The notes: generated by a model from the sequence alone, not told the origin. DNA of 64,000 nucleotides from Robertkochia marina (GCF_004799345.1 NZ_SSMC01000004.1:225427-289426), one strand, 5' to 3'. Shown: positions 28,787 to 38,074, counted from the stretch's first letter. A program made the numbers and translations.

Positions 28787-29503
28787 TTAATTTCGGGTGA
28801 TTATGTTCTTAAGTTTATGTCTGTCAATACCTCCACCGGCCTGGGCAATGTCGTAAAAACCATTTTCTGACGGATTGAAAGCAGCTTTCTGAATGGCTTC
28901 CATCATTAATGGTTCAAATAAGTTCTTAACTCTTAGATACCTGAAGATAAAGGTAACATCTGAGTTAGACTTCTTTTTTATGAGATCTAGTTTGTTGTTT
29001 AAGAATTGATCCCTGGTTTCCAGGATTAGTTTTTTGTAATGTTTTTGGGAGATGTTTTTATAATTAACGCTGGTGTCCTTCTCATTCAGGGCATAAGGTG
29101 ATAGATCGAGTATTAAAAAACCGATCTCCCGCAGTTTCCGGAGGAAATCTTCTTTAGACACAAGAGTAGTATTGCTAGCCACCTCCAGGTCACTTTTATA
29201 AAAGAACTGGGTAAGTTTTGTTTCAGGGTTATAGATGTAGTTTTTCTTTTCTCCCCACAACGGGGCTTCTGAAAACATTACATACTTCACTTGCTTGATT
29301 TCATCGAATTGATCATGCCAAAAATCTTCAATGCCAGTATAGGCATTTTTTAAATATGCCCAATCTTTATCCAGTTGCTCCTTAATACCCTTTTCAGAGT
29401 ATATTGTTTCCAGAGGTTTTCTTAGATGATCTGAGTTCATGTATTTTTTGATTATGGCGGTAAGCGAAATGGGAAAATCGAAGTTATAGAAGTAGTTGTT
29501 CAC
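28787..29503 (-). CDS. protein of unknown function, possible uracil-DNA-glycosylase-like fold
   Basis: 238 residues, no signal or membrane segment. The order VKYVMFSEAPLWGEKKNYIYNP, FLRKLREIGFLILDLSPYAL and VTFIFRYLRVKNL recalls the strand-loop arrangement of the UDG superfamily (first strand plus GEaP-like loop, then a second strand ending in an Asp). The catalytic residues of known UDG families are not clear. A start at the in-frame ATG 21 codons later is possible. It stands 51 nt after the small membrane-protein gene at 29555. Function unknown. Confidence 0.55.
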   Translation of the reverse strand: MNNYFYNFDFPISLTAIIKKYMNSDHLRKPLETIYSEKGIKEQLDKDWAYLKNAYTGIEDFWHDQFDEIKQVKYVMFSEAPLWGEKKNYIYNPETKLTQFFYKSDLEVASNTTLVSKEDFLRKLREIGFLILDLSPYALNEKDTSVNYKNISQKHYKKLILETRDQFLNNKLDLIKKKSNSDVTFIFRYLRVKNLFEPLMMEAIQKAAFNPSENGFYDIAQAGGGIDRHKLKNIITRN

Positions 29504-29554
29504 CTTTCGAGATGAGGTGAAGAATTTAATCTAGATCATTTTTATTCTGCCTTC

Positions 29555-30019
29555 TCAGCTCTCTAATATCCCCGCAATCAGGGATTTGTATTCCTGCACG
29601 TCGGTTTTATATTTCTTCTCCAGTCTAAGCCATAGTAAAACACCTGTAACTAAGAATACAGATCCCAGAACGATTCTGGCTACATGGTCGTTACCTGCTG
29701 TAAATGCTGTGATCAGAATGGCCAATCCGATGGAGAGATCGGTAAGCACCACCAACCTCCATAAAAGATGTTTCCTGAAAGAAATGCTAACCTCCGTTTC
29801 TTCTTTGTGTTCAGGCGCTTCCATATGGCCCTGAACGACAAGACTGTTGGCGTAGAACAAATACCAGGGGTACATGATACGTTTTCTGATATTGAATTTC
29901 CCGCTGTTACTTTTTTTGAATACAAAACTGTTTGCTTCTCCCAGGGAGGCTTCCAGCTTTTTGCTGATCTCTTCAGGACGGCTGTTGCTATTAAAATTCC
30001 ATGTTATCATAATTGCCAT
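29555..30019 (-). CDS. two-helix membrane protein of unknown function
   Basis: 154 residues. A basic, soluble N-terminal half (including FKKSNSGKFNIRKRIMYPWYLFY) is followed by two hydrophobic segments (about 88-106 and 114-131) and a short polar tail. No family is recognised. It is followed by the 238-residue gene on the same strand at 51 nt. Confidence 0.6.
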   Translation of the reverse strand: MAIMITWNFNSNSRPEEISKKLEASLGEANSFVFKKSNSGKFNIRKRIMYPWYLFYANSLVVQGHMEAPEHKEETEVSISFRKHLLWRLVVLTDLSIGLAILITAFTAGNDHVARIVLGSVFLVTGVLLWLRLEKKYKTDVQEYKSLIAGILES

Positions 30020-30230
30020 TTCAGGTTATTCGGGCCGGGGTTGCGACCGCATAGTTTTTGGTTCCCTTCAGATGGGGAATATAGCGAAAATAGTTTTTAT
30101 TAGGTCAGAATATAATTGTAACAAGAAGGAACTGCTCATGAAATTAAAAATGAATAGGATCATTTTTTTTATAACTATGATCTTCAGAGTGGATTTATAA
30201 CCCGTAGTTTCAATAGGTGTTTAAATGTTT

Positions 30231-31433
30231 TTATGCGACTTTTTTATTGGGAAGAAGCTTCTTATAGGTAAAACATCTCCAGATCCATTCCAGTGGCCCG
30301 TATTGAAAAAAGCGCAGCCAGATCTTACTCCCCATGACCTGAAAACCAAACACCAGGAGGGCCGTAAGGAAGGTTTGATGCGGACTCATTGTTTCATAAA
30401 GGCTGAATCCGACGGAAGAGAATAGGATGAGTCCGATAAAACTTTGCATGATGTAGTTGGTCAGTGCCATTCTTCCGGCATATTTGAGGGGAGATAAAAT
30501 TTTCCTCCACGGGGTATACTGCCAGAGCCAGCCGAGGAGCCAGAGGTAGAACAAACCCATGACCACATCTGACAGCACCATGAGTTTCACAAATAAGGTC
30601 CTTGCGATTGCCATTTGATAGATGTCCAGCTTGGTAAAAACAAACAGGAACAATACCCTGTAGATGTTGGTGATGACCGTTATGAGTATTATCGGCTTTT
30701 TGATCCTTTCGATAAAAGCCTCGATATTTTGATGGATTCTGTTTTTACCCAGGTAGAGTCCGAGTAGGAACATGGAGAGGGCCACGGGGGCCAGAAAGCC
30801 GAACAGCATGGGGATATTGGAAAGGTACTCCAGTATTCTTAGTTTGACACCCTCGGCATAGCTGCCGTTCCTGATCACCTCGTTGACCGATGCGCCGGTG
30901 TGATCGCTTAAATAAACCTCAGGCTGAAAATTTAAGAGGGTAAGCAGCTGCTCGAAGATCGTGTCATAGAAGGGGAAGAGCAATACCAGTAACGAGAGGG
31001 AAAGAATCAGGGTATTCGATCTTTTAATAAATACGGTGGTTAAAAGTCCAAGCAGGGCATAAAGATGCAACACATCTCCCGACCATAACAAAAGAATATG
31101 AAGGATTCCAAACAGGAATAAAATGAACATTCTCCGGGCAAAGAAAGAGAACGAAAGGGTATTTTTCTCATACCACTTCAACGCCTGCATAGAAATGCCT
31201 AAACCGAAAAGCAGGGAGAAAATGGGGAAGAACTTGGTGTAGAAGAAGAGCTGTAAGATCCTTTCCGATAGTTGATCAACAGGGGAGGTCCATTGTTGTG
31301 CAAATTCATCCTGGTTCAGAAAGGTCGAATTCATGATCACAATGTTGACCACGAAAATCCCGAGAATGGCAAAACCCCGATAGACGTCCAGTAATTCAAT
31401 TCTTTTGGTGGTTCCGGTAGGTTTGTTGTCCAC
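30231..31433 (-). CDS. DUF418 family membrane protein
   Basis: 400 residues with about ten hydrophobic segments. RIELLDVYRGFAILGIFVVNI at the N-terminus and the C-terminal GRMALTNYIMQSFIGLILF plus PLEWIWRCFTY are signatures of the DUF418/YeiB group, which is related to the acyltransferase-3 superfamily. A transport or acyl-transfer function across the membrane is suspected for the group but unproved. It is 68 nt downstream of the nucleoside-hydrolase-like gene on the same strand. Confidence 0.88.
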   Translation of the reverse strand: MDNKPTGTTKRIELLDVYRGFAILGIFVVNIVIMNSTFLNQDEFAQQWTSPVDQLSERILQLFFYTKFFPIFSLLFGLGISMQALKWYEKNTLSFSFFARRMFILFLFGILHILLLWSGDVLHLYALLGLLTTVFIKRSNTLILSLSLLVLLFPFYDTIFEQLLTLLNFQPEVYLSDHTGASVNEVIRNGSYAEGVKLRILEYLSNIPMLFGFLAPVALSMFLLGLYLGKNRIHQNIEAFIERIKKPIILITVITNIYRVLFLFVFTKLDIYQMAIARTLFVKLMVLSDVVMGLFYLWLLGWLWQYTPWRKILSPLKYAGRMALTNYIMQSFIGLILFSSVGFSLYETMSPHQTFLTALLVFGFQVMGSKIWLRFFQYGPLEWIWRCFTYKKLLPNKKVA

Positions 31434-31501
31434 TTGAAGGCTCTGTTAATAGTTATGGGTTTCCCCAACTTTTAATCCAATGTTATGACATTTAAGGTGG
31501 A

Positions 31502-32335
31502 TTATTCAGAGAATAAATTAAAAAATTGTTCTATATCCTTGATGTCTTTTAGTCCTAAGATCCAGCATATCTCTGAAGTATCAGAGAAATCCATTCCACC
31601 GGCCGAGATGGCTTCGTTATGATATCTTCCCTCTTTACCATTATAGCGGTTAGAGAGTGCAATGGCCAATTCCCATATTTTGATCAATCGGGGATTATTG
31701 ACCTTGTCTTTCCAATTCGTGAATTTCGGAGACCGGAATCCTGGTGAGCCGTTTCCAACGCCATTGCCATCGGGTATTTTAATATAATCAGTGTTTGTTT
31801 TTACATACGCTAAACTTGCCGGGGAAGTAACTTCCTCATTCCAATCGCTGTGTTGTACAATGTGAATTCTCTTGGAAAGATCTACCTCAGGCATGTCGGC
31901 CTGGAGTGCTTGAACCAATTGGGCAGAGAAGTCCGATTGCCCGGCTTCGGCGATCCATAGATCACCCTGGTCTTCAAGGACCCCTTTGGCTAAAGTTTTA
32001 ACCCGGTTGATAGCCTTGGATATATCTTCATGCGCATCAGACCAGTGGTCTCCAAAGGCGAGGCTGAACAGATCATTGGGTGGTACATACAATCCGTCCT
32101 GTATGCCATAGGCCCCCGCCACGGCATGATATTTTACCTTCTGAAATTTAACATCAGCTAATAACGTAGCAAAAGCAGCTACCGACTGAAGGTCATCCAC
32201 ATCGGTTTTACAGTCGTAGTTGGCCAATAAGAGATCCTTTTCAGGATCAAAGCTGCCCTGTGGTAAAGAGTTGATGTTCTGGGCATTATTAAAAAGGGCT
32301 GATAATAAAAGGAGTATAGATAGTTTGATTTTCAT
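31502..32335 (-). CDS. secreted nucleoside-hydrolase-fold protein
   Basis: 277 residues with signal peptide MKIKLSILLLLSALFNNAQ. The mature N-terminus has NYDCKTDVDDLQSVAAF, an Asp cluster like the DxDxxxDD calcium site of inosine-uridine nucleoside hydrolases and of DUF1593. Later segments (GDLWIAEAGQSDF, RIHIVQHSDWNEE) fit the same alpha/beta fold. It could hydrolyse a nucleoside or a glycoside outside the cytoplasm; the substrate is not known. Confidence 0.65.
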   Translation of the reverse strand: MKIKLSILLLLSALFNNAQNINSLPQGSFDPEKDLLLANYDCKTDVDDLQSVAAFATLLADVKFQKVKYHAVAGAYGIQDGLYVPPNDLFSLAFGDHWSDAHEDISKAINRVKTLAKGVLEDQGDLWIAEAGQSDFSAQLVQALQADMPEVDLSKRIHIVQHSDWNEEVTSPASLAYVKTNTDYIKIPDGNGVGNGSPGFRSPKFTNWKDKVNNPRLIKIWELAIALSNRYNGKEGRYHNEAISAGGMDFSDTSEICWILGLKDIKDIEQFFNLFSE

Positions 32336-32499
32336 TTTTTTTCAAGAGTCTTTCGGGTACTGCATGAAGCACTAATCAAGGTGGGTTTTTCGTGGATGGT
32401 TTTTCTAAGCTAAGAAAATATCATAAATAAAGTAGGGTTTAAACATAAGATTTGCCCACCTATTTTGTCGTTTTTTTTTTTGAAAGGTTCCCCTGGTTT

Positions 32500-32862
32500 C
32501 TAATGATCATCGATGACAGATACGACCAAAACCGTCCCTTCAATGAGTAGTTCTGGTAGAATTGCCTTATTGCGTTGTGTCCAGTATGTTCTTGCTCTGC
32601 GTGTGGTTTGTTCTAATTGTAATTTAAATACCCTTTCATTGGGGTTGCTCAGATCAATACCTGGAGGCAATAGATCGCCACACATTTCGATCGCGGTACC
32701 GGTTTTAACGATGCAACGATGGATCACTCCATTGGGAATATAATCTTCTTTAAAACGTTGAGCGACTTCCAACGTCGGCCAGGCAAAAATGGAATCCAGT
32801 CTACTGGAAAACTCGGGGTTTATCAATTGTCTTTCATTTTCAGATAAAGACCACTTATTCAT
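32500..32862 (-). pseudogene. truncated copy of the DUF2441-like gene at 36837-37436
   Basis: From NERQLINPEFSSRLDSIFAWP to the stop this frame matches the C-terminal half of the downstream gene at about three residues in four, and the DNA is also close. The N-terminal 80 or so residues are missing. The frame could restart at the ATG at 32862 (MNKWSLSE...), giving about 120 residues with the same first three residues as the full gene; the wider frame runs to 32928. An internal deletion of a duplicated gene is the simplest account; whether it is expressed is unknown. Confidence 0.65.
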
Positions 32863-32917
32863 CTGGTTATTTGAGTAAATTAGAGCATACCTTAGATACC
32901 CTAATACCAATCGAATA

Positions 32918-34699
32918 ATGCGTTTCAACTCTTTTTACCTAAAGGTGTTTTCTACCATTATTTTAATACCCATGCTTAGTATGTCAACAGGATGTGCTTA
33001 TTCACAGCATAGTGGTGATAAGCTCGAGACATCACCCTACACCGATATATTCGGAGAACACGTGCTTGTATTTGACGATTCCATGGATACTGAAGTCATC
33101 AAACAGACGCTCAAGGCGTTGCACGAGCAGCAGAAGTACAACGAATTCGGTACAAAACGCTATGCGCTGCTTTTTAAGCCCGGGGCTTACGATATCGACA
33201 TTACTGTTGATTATTACGTTCAGGCCCTGGGCTTAGGCAGGTATCCCAGCGAAGTGACCATTCATGGCGCCGTACAATCGACTTCCTCCACCAACAATAA
33301 TAAAGTGACTACGATGTTTTGGCGCGGTGCTGAAAACTTTAAAGTGATACCCCGGGATGGCCATATGATCTATTGGGCCGTATCCCAGGCCGCCCCATAC
33401 AGGCGTATGCACGTTGAGGGTTCCATTAATTTTGATAAAGGTAGTTGGGCAAGTGGGGGACTCTTGGCAAATTCGGTTATTGAAGGCAGGGCAGGATTAA
33501 CTACCGGACAACAATGGATGACAAGAAATTCAGCAATAGGATCCTGGGAAGGAGGAAACTGGAACCGGGTATTCGTTGGAGTAGAGGGAGCCCCGGAAGA
33601 TACATGGCCTAAAAAGCCTGTTACGGTAATTGAAAAAACACCGCTGGTTCGTGAAAAGCCTTTTTTAACCTATACGGAAGCTGAAGGTTATGCGGTATTC
33701 GTTCCTGCACTGCTGCGGGATACCTCCGGACCATCCTGGATAAATAAGGACGAACATGGAGAGCTCTTATCCATAGCTGACTTTCACATCGCTTACCCGG
33801 ATAAGGATAATGCGGCTTCTATTAATGAAGCCCTGAAAGCGGGGAAGCATATGCTGTTCACACCCGGGATCTACAAGCTGGCTGAAACCATTACGGTAAC
33901 CAGGCCTAATACCGTAATTCTCGGACTCGGGCTACCCACATTAGTGCCTCAGAAAGGGCAGATTGCCATAGCTACAGATGATGTTCCCGGATTAAAATTA
34001 GCGGGATTTATGGTAGATGCCGGAACTGAATATTCCTCTTCATTGATTCAGATCGGATCACCGGATGCCGGTGCTGATCATAGGGATAATCCCAGCTCAC
34101 TACACGATATCTATTGCAGGGTAGGTGGCGCTTCAACAGGGCAGGCAGAAACAACCCTGACCATTAACAGTAATGATGTGATCGGAGATCATTTTTGGTT
34201 GTGGCGTGCCGACCATGGCGTAGGAACAGCGTGGATGGCTGGTCAGAATAAGCATGGCCTGGTGGTGAACGGAGATCGAGTGACCATCTACGGCTTATTC
34301 AACGAACATTTCCAGGGCTATCAAACACTTTGGAATGGTGAACACGGAAGCACCTACTTTTATCAATCGGAGATTCCCTATGATCCACCGACCCTTGAGG
34401 TGTGGAATGATAACGGCAAAGCGGGCTTTGCCTCTTATAAGGTGGCCGATCATGTGGGGCACCACCGGGCGTATGGGTTGGGCATCTATAGTTTTTTTAA
34501 AGGAGAGCCAGCGGTTTCAAAGAATGTAAGACTGGAGAATGCTATTGAAGTCCCGGATCATTCAGGAATTTCAATTCATCACATATCTACTTTCGCCGGA
34601 CGTAACGGAGGGATAAACCACATTATAAATGGCCTTGGACCACGCACAGAGCCCGGAGAGCTAAAACACTATGACGGATTTAATGGGAGTGAAGAGTAG
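32918..34699 (+). CDS. secreted right-handed beta-helix lipoprotein
   Basis: 593 residues. The N-terminus MRFNSFYLKVFSTIILIPMLSMSTGC is a lipoprotein signal. The mature chain has repeated beta-helix-like stretches (for example TITVTRPNTVILGLGLPTLVP and DDVPGLKLAGFMVDAG) as in pectate-lyase-like proteins. The blocks RYALLFKPGAYDID, FWRGAENF, WAVSQAAPYRRMHVEG and SASLHD-type segments recur in a family of secreted proteins from actinobacteria and Bacteroidota, often auto-annotated as coagulation factor 5/8 type or adenylyl cyclase. A polysaccharide-binding or -cleaving role is inferred; no catalytic residues are certain. No neighbouring SusCD genes. Confidence 0.75.
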   Translation: MRFNSFYLKVFSTIILIPMLSMSTGCAYSQHSGDKLETSPYTDIFGEHVLVFDDSMDTEVIKQTLKALHEQQKYNEFGTKRYALLFKPGAYDIDITVDYYVQALGLGRYPSEVTIHGAVQSTSSTNNNKVTTMFWRGAENFKVIPRDGHMIYWAVSQAAPYRRMHVEGSINFDKGSWASGGLLANSVIEGRAGLTTGQQWMTRNSAIGSWEGGNWNRVFVGVEGAPEDTWPKKPVTVIEKTPLVREKPFLTYTEAEGYAVFVPALLRDTSGPSWINKDEHGELLSIADFHIAYPDKDNAASINEALKAGKHMLFTPGIYKLAETITVTRPNTVILGLGLPTLVPQKGQIAIATDDVPGLKLAGFMVDAGTEYSSSLIQIGSPDAGADHRDNPSSLHDIYCRVGGASTGQAETTLTINSNDVIGDHFWLWRADHGVGTAWMAGQNKHGLVVNGDRVTIYGLFNEHFQGYQTLWNGEHGSTYFYQSEIPYDPPTLEVWNDNGKAGFASYKVADHVGHHRAYGLGIYSFFKGEPAVSKNVRLENAIEVPDHSGISIHHISTFAGRNGGINHIINGLGPRTEPGELKHYDGFNGSEE

Positions 34700-34763
34700 T
34701 GGTGGTTGGGGAGGAGTTATGACGTGTTTGGTTTGGGTGCCTTATTATTCCAAACCGTAAATT

Positions 34764-35687
34764 TTATAATTTAATAGCGTACACTAATCTTACATTAACA
34801 TACGCTCCATTTTTAAAATCAGCGTTTTTATTTACCTGAGTTCTGTCATCTCCAATGGTTACCAGGGGTAATGCCAGGTCAAATTTGTCATCTTCCCTGT
34901 ACTGACCGTAACTTCTTCCAAAAGAATATCCATATCTGCCTTCTATATGAATGCCCCCCACAAGTTTATACCGGACGAACAAACCCAGATCAATGCTTCT
35001 TCTTTCAATATAGTCATTCTGATAAGCTTCTTCTCCTAAACGATAGGTAGTTAGCAATCCGAAGTGATGTAATCCCAGATTTAATCTTTCGTTTACGTTG
35101 TATTTGACTTTAGAGGAAATTGGAAGTAAGCCTGATACAGACCATCTATCAGAAATTTTCCATTCCAGGTTCAATAAGGGAGTTACATTAGGACCGGATA
35201 CTTCCTGGTTATACAATACTCCATAACCGATCTTCAATCTCTGGTGAACTATTTTTTCATAAATAAATGTGCCTCCAATCTGGAAGTGTTTATGATCTAT
35301 ATTGTTGAGATCAGTCATTAGCCTGGGCATAAAAACTACCTGAATAGCATTGCCGTTTGAAAGTTTCTGGATCAATCCTGTTCTTAAAATAAGTCCGTAT
35401 ACCTGAATGGGGTTAGCTATCTCATCAGTCATCTCAATATCATTATTGACATTCCACTGCATGTAGTTGACACTATTGTACCAAATTTGTTTTTCGTTCA
35501 ATACGATGGGAACATTCAAATTAACCATAACGCCTCTTTCCGTGGTTTTTCCCGTATAAACAGATCCGGCTTCAAAAGGCTGTGGAGTACCAAAATGTCC
35601 GGATATTGATAGGATATCCAACGTCTCCTGAGCAGTAGCGAAACAAACTGACCCGATGATGAATATTAGGGCTAAAATTCTTTTCAT
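34764..35687 (-). CDS. DUF6268-type outer-membrane beta-barrel protein
   Basis: 307 residues with signal peptide MKRILALIFIIGSVCFATAQ. The mature chain is an alternating beta pattern with aromatic strand ends and terminates in YVNVRLVYAIKL, typical of a small outer-membrane barrel. It resembles the DUF6268 group. Ligand unknown. A family 3 repeat lies about 115 nt upstream of the start. Confidence 0.75.
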   Translation of the reverse strand: MKRILALIFIIGSVCFATAQETLDILSISGHFGTPQPFEAGSVYTGKTTERGVMVNLNVPIVLNEKQIWYNSVNYMQWNVNNDIEMTDEIANPIQVYGLILRTGLIQKLSNGNAIQVVFMPRLMTDLNNIDHKHFQIGGTFIYEKIVHQRLKIGYGVLYNQEVSGPNVTPLLNLEWKISDRWSVSGLLPISSKVKYNVNERLNLGLHHFGLLTTYRLGEEAYQNDYIERRSIDLGLFVRYKLVGGIHIEGRYGYSFGRSYGQYREDDKFDLALPLVTIGDDRTQVNKNADFKNGAYVNVRLVYAIKL

Positions 35688-35800
35688 ATGGACTGTTTTG
35701 AATTTTGTCAGGTTAATTCTTTGTTAATTGTAAATAGGTTTTATGTGCCATTTTAGGGAGACCCTGAGTATTTAATCCAACGGTCAGACAATGGGCTCCT

Positions 35801-35844
35801 GCCATCCCTGTCCGGGAGGAGATCCCGCCGGCAGACCTTTGGGG
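35801..35844. repeat. family 3 upstream element, copy 1
   Basis: CCATCCCTGTCCGGGAGGAG, then CGCCGGCAGAC and GGGG. Similar to 36748-36790 and, more weakly, 37457-37500; each copy lies upstream of a minus-strand gene. Confidence 0.5.
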
Positions 35845-35867
35845 AGGAGACACTTGTTGTACTTTCG

Positions 35868-36611
35868 TTATTTTTCCTTTGCCAGGCGTGTGTTTATTTG
35901 TTGAATCAATTCCTGTGCTTCTTTTTTCACTCTCTTAAAGTATTTTATCATACCCGTTCTGCGAGCATAATTAGCTTTTATATAGTTTCTTCCTTCAATA
36001 CTTTGAGCAAAGGCAATCAGGTTTTCATGCTGTTCTTTTCCACCGGGTAACATTGGGAAACCATTTATATTTATTTCTGTTTTTTCAAGAATGACCCGGT
36101 TTATTTCATTGTACATGGCATAATGTTTCTCCTCTTCATTGTAAGCATCCAGAAGGTATTTGGTGTCTGTATAATATTTGGTGAGATTGTTTTGTAATTC
36201 TTCAAAACCATAGAGATTGGGATTTTCAGAATTCTGTAGTTTATTAAATGTTCTGACTGTTATTGGCTGTTGATAATACGGACCTATAAAGACAAGTTTT
36301 AAGCTATCTAGTTGGCTGGTGTTATAAGAGGTTAAATTAAGCGCCCAGGATTCAATATTTATTCGACGTGCTAATTTGCCTGTAACGTAATTACTTTCTA
36401 CGGTATCTCGGGCAAGGTCTCTTTTAAACTCTTCCAATAGCACTTTAGACTTTCTGAATTCTTTTCTGTTTTCATTCCAATTATTGATCTGTAATGCGAT
36501 CAAAATTCCGATAACCACAAGTACAATCTCACCGACAGCATATTTCAGATACTTCCCGGTTTTACCTTCAGCAAGAAGATTCTGCCTGATTTTTCTAAAG
36601 AATTTTATCAT
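35868..36611 (-). CDS. DUF6090 family membrane protein
   Basis: 247 residues. The N-terminus MIKFFRKIRQNLLAEGKTGKYLKYAVGEIVLVVIGILIALQINNWNE is the signature of this flavobacterial family: an amphipathic start and one membrane segment (about 27-42) with most of the chain, rich in helices and coiled coil, on the outer side. No function is known. It neighbours the DUF6268 barrel gene on the same strand with a repeat between. Confidence 0.85.
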   Translation of the reverse strand: MIKFFRKIRQNLLAEGKTGKYLKYAVGEIVLVVIGILIALQINNWNENRKEFRKSKVLLEEFKRDLARDTVESNYVTGKLARRINIESWALNLTSYNTSQLDSLKLVFIGPYYQQPITVRTFNKLQNSENPNLYGFEELQNNLTKYYTDTKYLLDAYNEEEKHYAMYNEINRVILEKTEININGFPMLPGGKEQHENLIAFAQSIEGRNYIKANYARRTGMIKYFKRVKKEAQELIQQINTRLAKEK

Positions 36612-36747
36612 CGATTAGTGGTTACTGATAACGAAGCTTACCGAAAGCCTGTGCAAAGGTTTGGGCCGCAGGTAGGTTGGCTTTGTTTTTTTATAAAGAT
36701 GAAGATAAAGAAAATAGTCTGATTCTTACAGAAAAGGGAGCGCTCGA

Positions 36748-36790
36748 GGCATTCCTGTTCGGGAGGATTTCCTGCTGGTAGACAGGTGGG
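36748..36790. repeat. family 3 upstream element, copy 2
   Basis: GCATTCCTGTTCGGGAGGAT, then CTGCTGGTAGACAGGTGGG; lies 137 nt upstream of the DUF6090 start. Confidence 0.5.
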
Positions 36791-36836
36791 TGTAGCTTTT
36801 TTTGGTGTATCGTTTTTAATCCTGTGGTCTTAAATT

Positions 36837-37436
36837 TTAATTTATCACAGATTCGACCAAAACCCTTCCTTTAATGAGTAATTCGGGGAGAATTGGATTA
36901 TTTAATTGTTTCCAATAGGTTCTTGCTCTCCCTGTAGTTTGTTTTAATTGTTCTGAAAATATTTCTTTGTTGAGGTTGCTTAGATCAATGCCCGGGGGCA
37001 ATAGATCGCCACACATTTCGATCGCGGATCCGCTTTCAACAATGCAGCGATGGATCACACCCTTTGGAATATATTCCTCTTTAAAACGTTTAGCGACTTC
37101 AAGCGTCGGCCAGGCGAAAATGGAATCCAGTCTACTGGAAAATTCAGGGGTTATCAATTGTCTTTCATTTTCAAATATGGATTCCAGAACTACCATCATT
37201 TTTAGCGTCTCTGAATCAAGGGGGATGGCTGAAGATACTAATTCAAGTGATTGCCAGTCTGGAGATCTTAAATAGTTCAATAGCTCGCCTTGGCTACTTC
37301 TAAGTTTGTTGATGACGAAATTGATTAAATGAGAAAATTCCCTGATGTAATAGGGGTTTAGATGTTCTCCAACCGGAATAGGGTTGAAGTCTACACGATA
37401 AACAATTTCATTTTTAACAGGGTCGAATTTGTTCAT
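36837..37436 (-). CDS. DUF2441-like protein, complete paralogue
   Basis: 199 residues from the ATG at 37436 (MNKFDPVKNEIVYRVDFNPI); an in-frame start at 37463 is less likely. The order YRVDFNP, a helical middle, then the conserved half NERQLITPEFSSRLDSIFAWPTLEVAKRF and IHRCIVESGSAIEMCGDLLPPG recalls DUF2441. There is no signal peptide or membrane segment. Function unknown. A partial copy lies 4 kb away in the same direction (32500-32862). Confidence 0.65.
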   Translation of the reverse strand: MNKFDPVKNEIVYRVDFNPIPVGEHLNPYYIREFSHLINFVINKLRSSQGELLNYLRSPDWQSLELVSSAIPLDSETLKMMVVLESIFENERQLITPEFSSRLDSIFAWPTLEVAKRFKEEYIPKGVIHRCIVESGSAIEMCGDLLPPGIDLSNLNKEIFSEQLKQTTGRARTYWKQLNNPILPELLIKGRVLVESVIN

Positions 37437-37456
37437 TTTTCGTTTTATAAGCGTTC

Positions 37457-37500
37457 TTGCCATCCCTTTTTGGAAGAAAATAATACCGGTAGATAGGGGG
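37457..37500. repeat. family 3 upstream element, weak copy 3
   Basis: GCCATCCCTTTTTGGAAGAA, then ACCGGTAGATAGGGGG; lies immediately upstream of the DUF2441-like start. Confidence 0.35.
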
Positions 37501-37603
37501 ATATAGCCTTATGTGGGCTACAGCTGTTTTTCTTACCCTTCCTTTTTTATGCTACTTGTTACTATTAACTGCTATGGACTTGTTCAATATGCGAATCGAT
37601 GTT

Positions 37604-37795
37604 TTAATCAGTTCTTTGTTGATCCTGATTTCTTCTTTCCCAAATTCTGCCTATCATGCCTAAGATTATAAAGCTACTTGATGATATACGCAGCCAAAAC
37701 CCCAGATCCATTTCATCTGAATTCAAAATGAGGTCCCCAATTATTAAGACCAGACAAGTGATAATTATTATGAGTGGTAAATGTTGTTTTTTCAT
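37604..37795 (-). CDS. small two-helix membrane protein
   Basis: 63 residues from the ATG at 37795 (MKKQHLPLIIIITCLVLIIGDLIL). It has two membrane segments (about 6-23 and 32-50) and a polar tail WERRNQDQQ. The frame extends upstream to 37894 but that part crosses two hairpins and does not look coding. No family recognised. Confidence 0.5.
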   Translation of the reverse strand: MKKQHLPLIIIITCLVLIIGDLILNSDEMDLGFWLRISSSSFIILGMIGRIWERRNQDQQRTD

Positions 37796-37816
37796 CAATT
37801 TAGTTGTTTCAAGCTT

Positions 37817-37883
37817 ATTGCCAACGGTAAGGCAATGAGTCGGGGTAGGCGTGGGGTTCCAGACAAGCGTTGGACGCCTACCC
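37817..37883. repeat. two adjacent hairpins upstream of the small membrane-protein gene
   Basis: ATTGCC/GGCAAT (37817-37836) and the perfect 10-bp pair GGGTAGGCGT/ACGCCTACCC with a 21-nt loop (37843-37883). Purpose unknown. Confidence 0.55.
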
Positions 37884-38042
37884 TCTAGTTTCAAATTAAT
37901 TTTGCCCTATAGGGGTTATCCCAACGCTTCGGGAGCCGGGCTCGCGTCGCCATGGAAACATGACGCTTTATTATTATTCTAAATCAAATCTAAGAAAATA
38001 GTCCAAACTTCGTAGGATTAAGGGGTGGTTTATAGCCCTTTG

Positions 38043-38074
38043 TACCTGTTACCTGTCACTTGTTACCTGTTACG
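38043..38074. repeat. 7-bp tandem repeat array (TACCTGT type)
   Basis: About four heptads in phase: TACCTGT, TACCTGT, CACTTGT, TACCTGT, ending 15 nt before the tricorn-protease stop. The same unit recurs at 41620-41646 and 58801-58842. Confidence 0.7.

Noticed and set aside
37817..37883. Possible integron attC site (hairpins with CGTTGGAC-like ends before a small membrane-protein gene)
   Set aside because: The left end does not fit the RYYYAAC/GTTRRRY pair well, the inner boxes do not match, and no second site or integrase is present.
36837..37894. Gene cassette or mobile element carrying the DUF2441-like gene
   Set aside because: No transposase, terminal inverted repeats or target-site duplication could be found; simple duplication explains the data.
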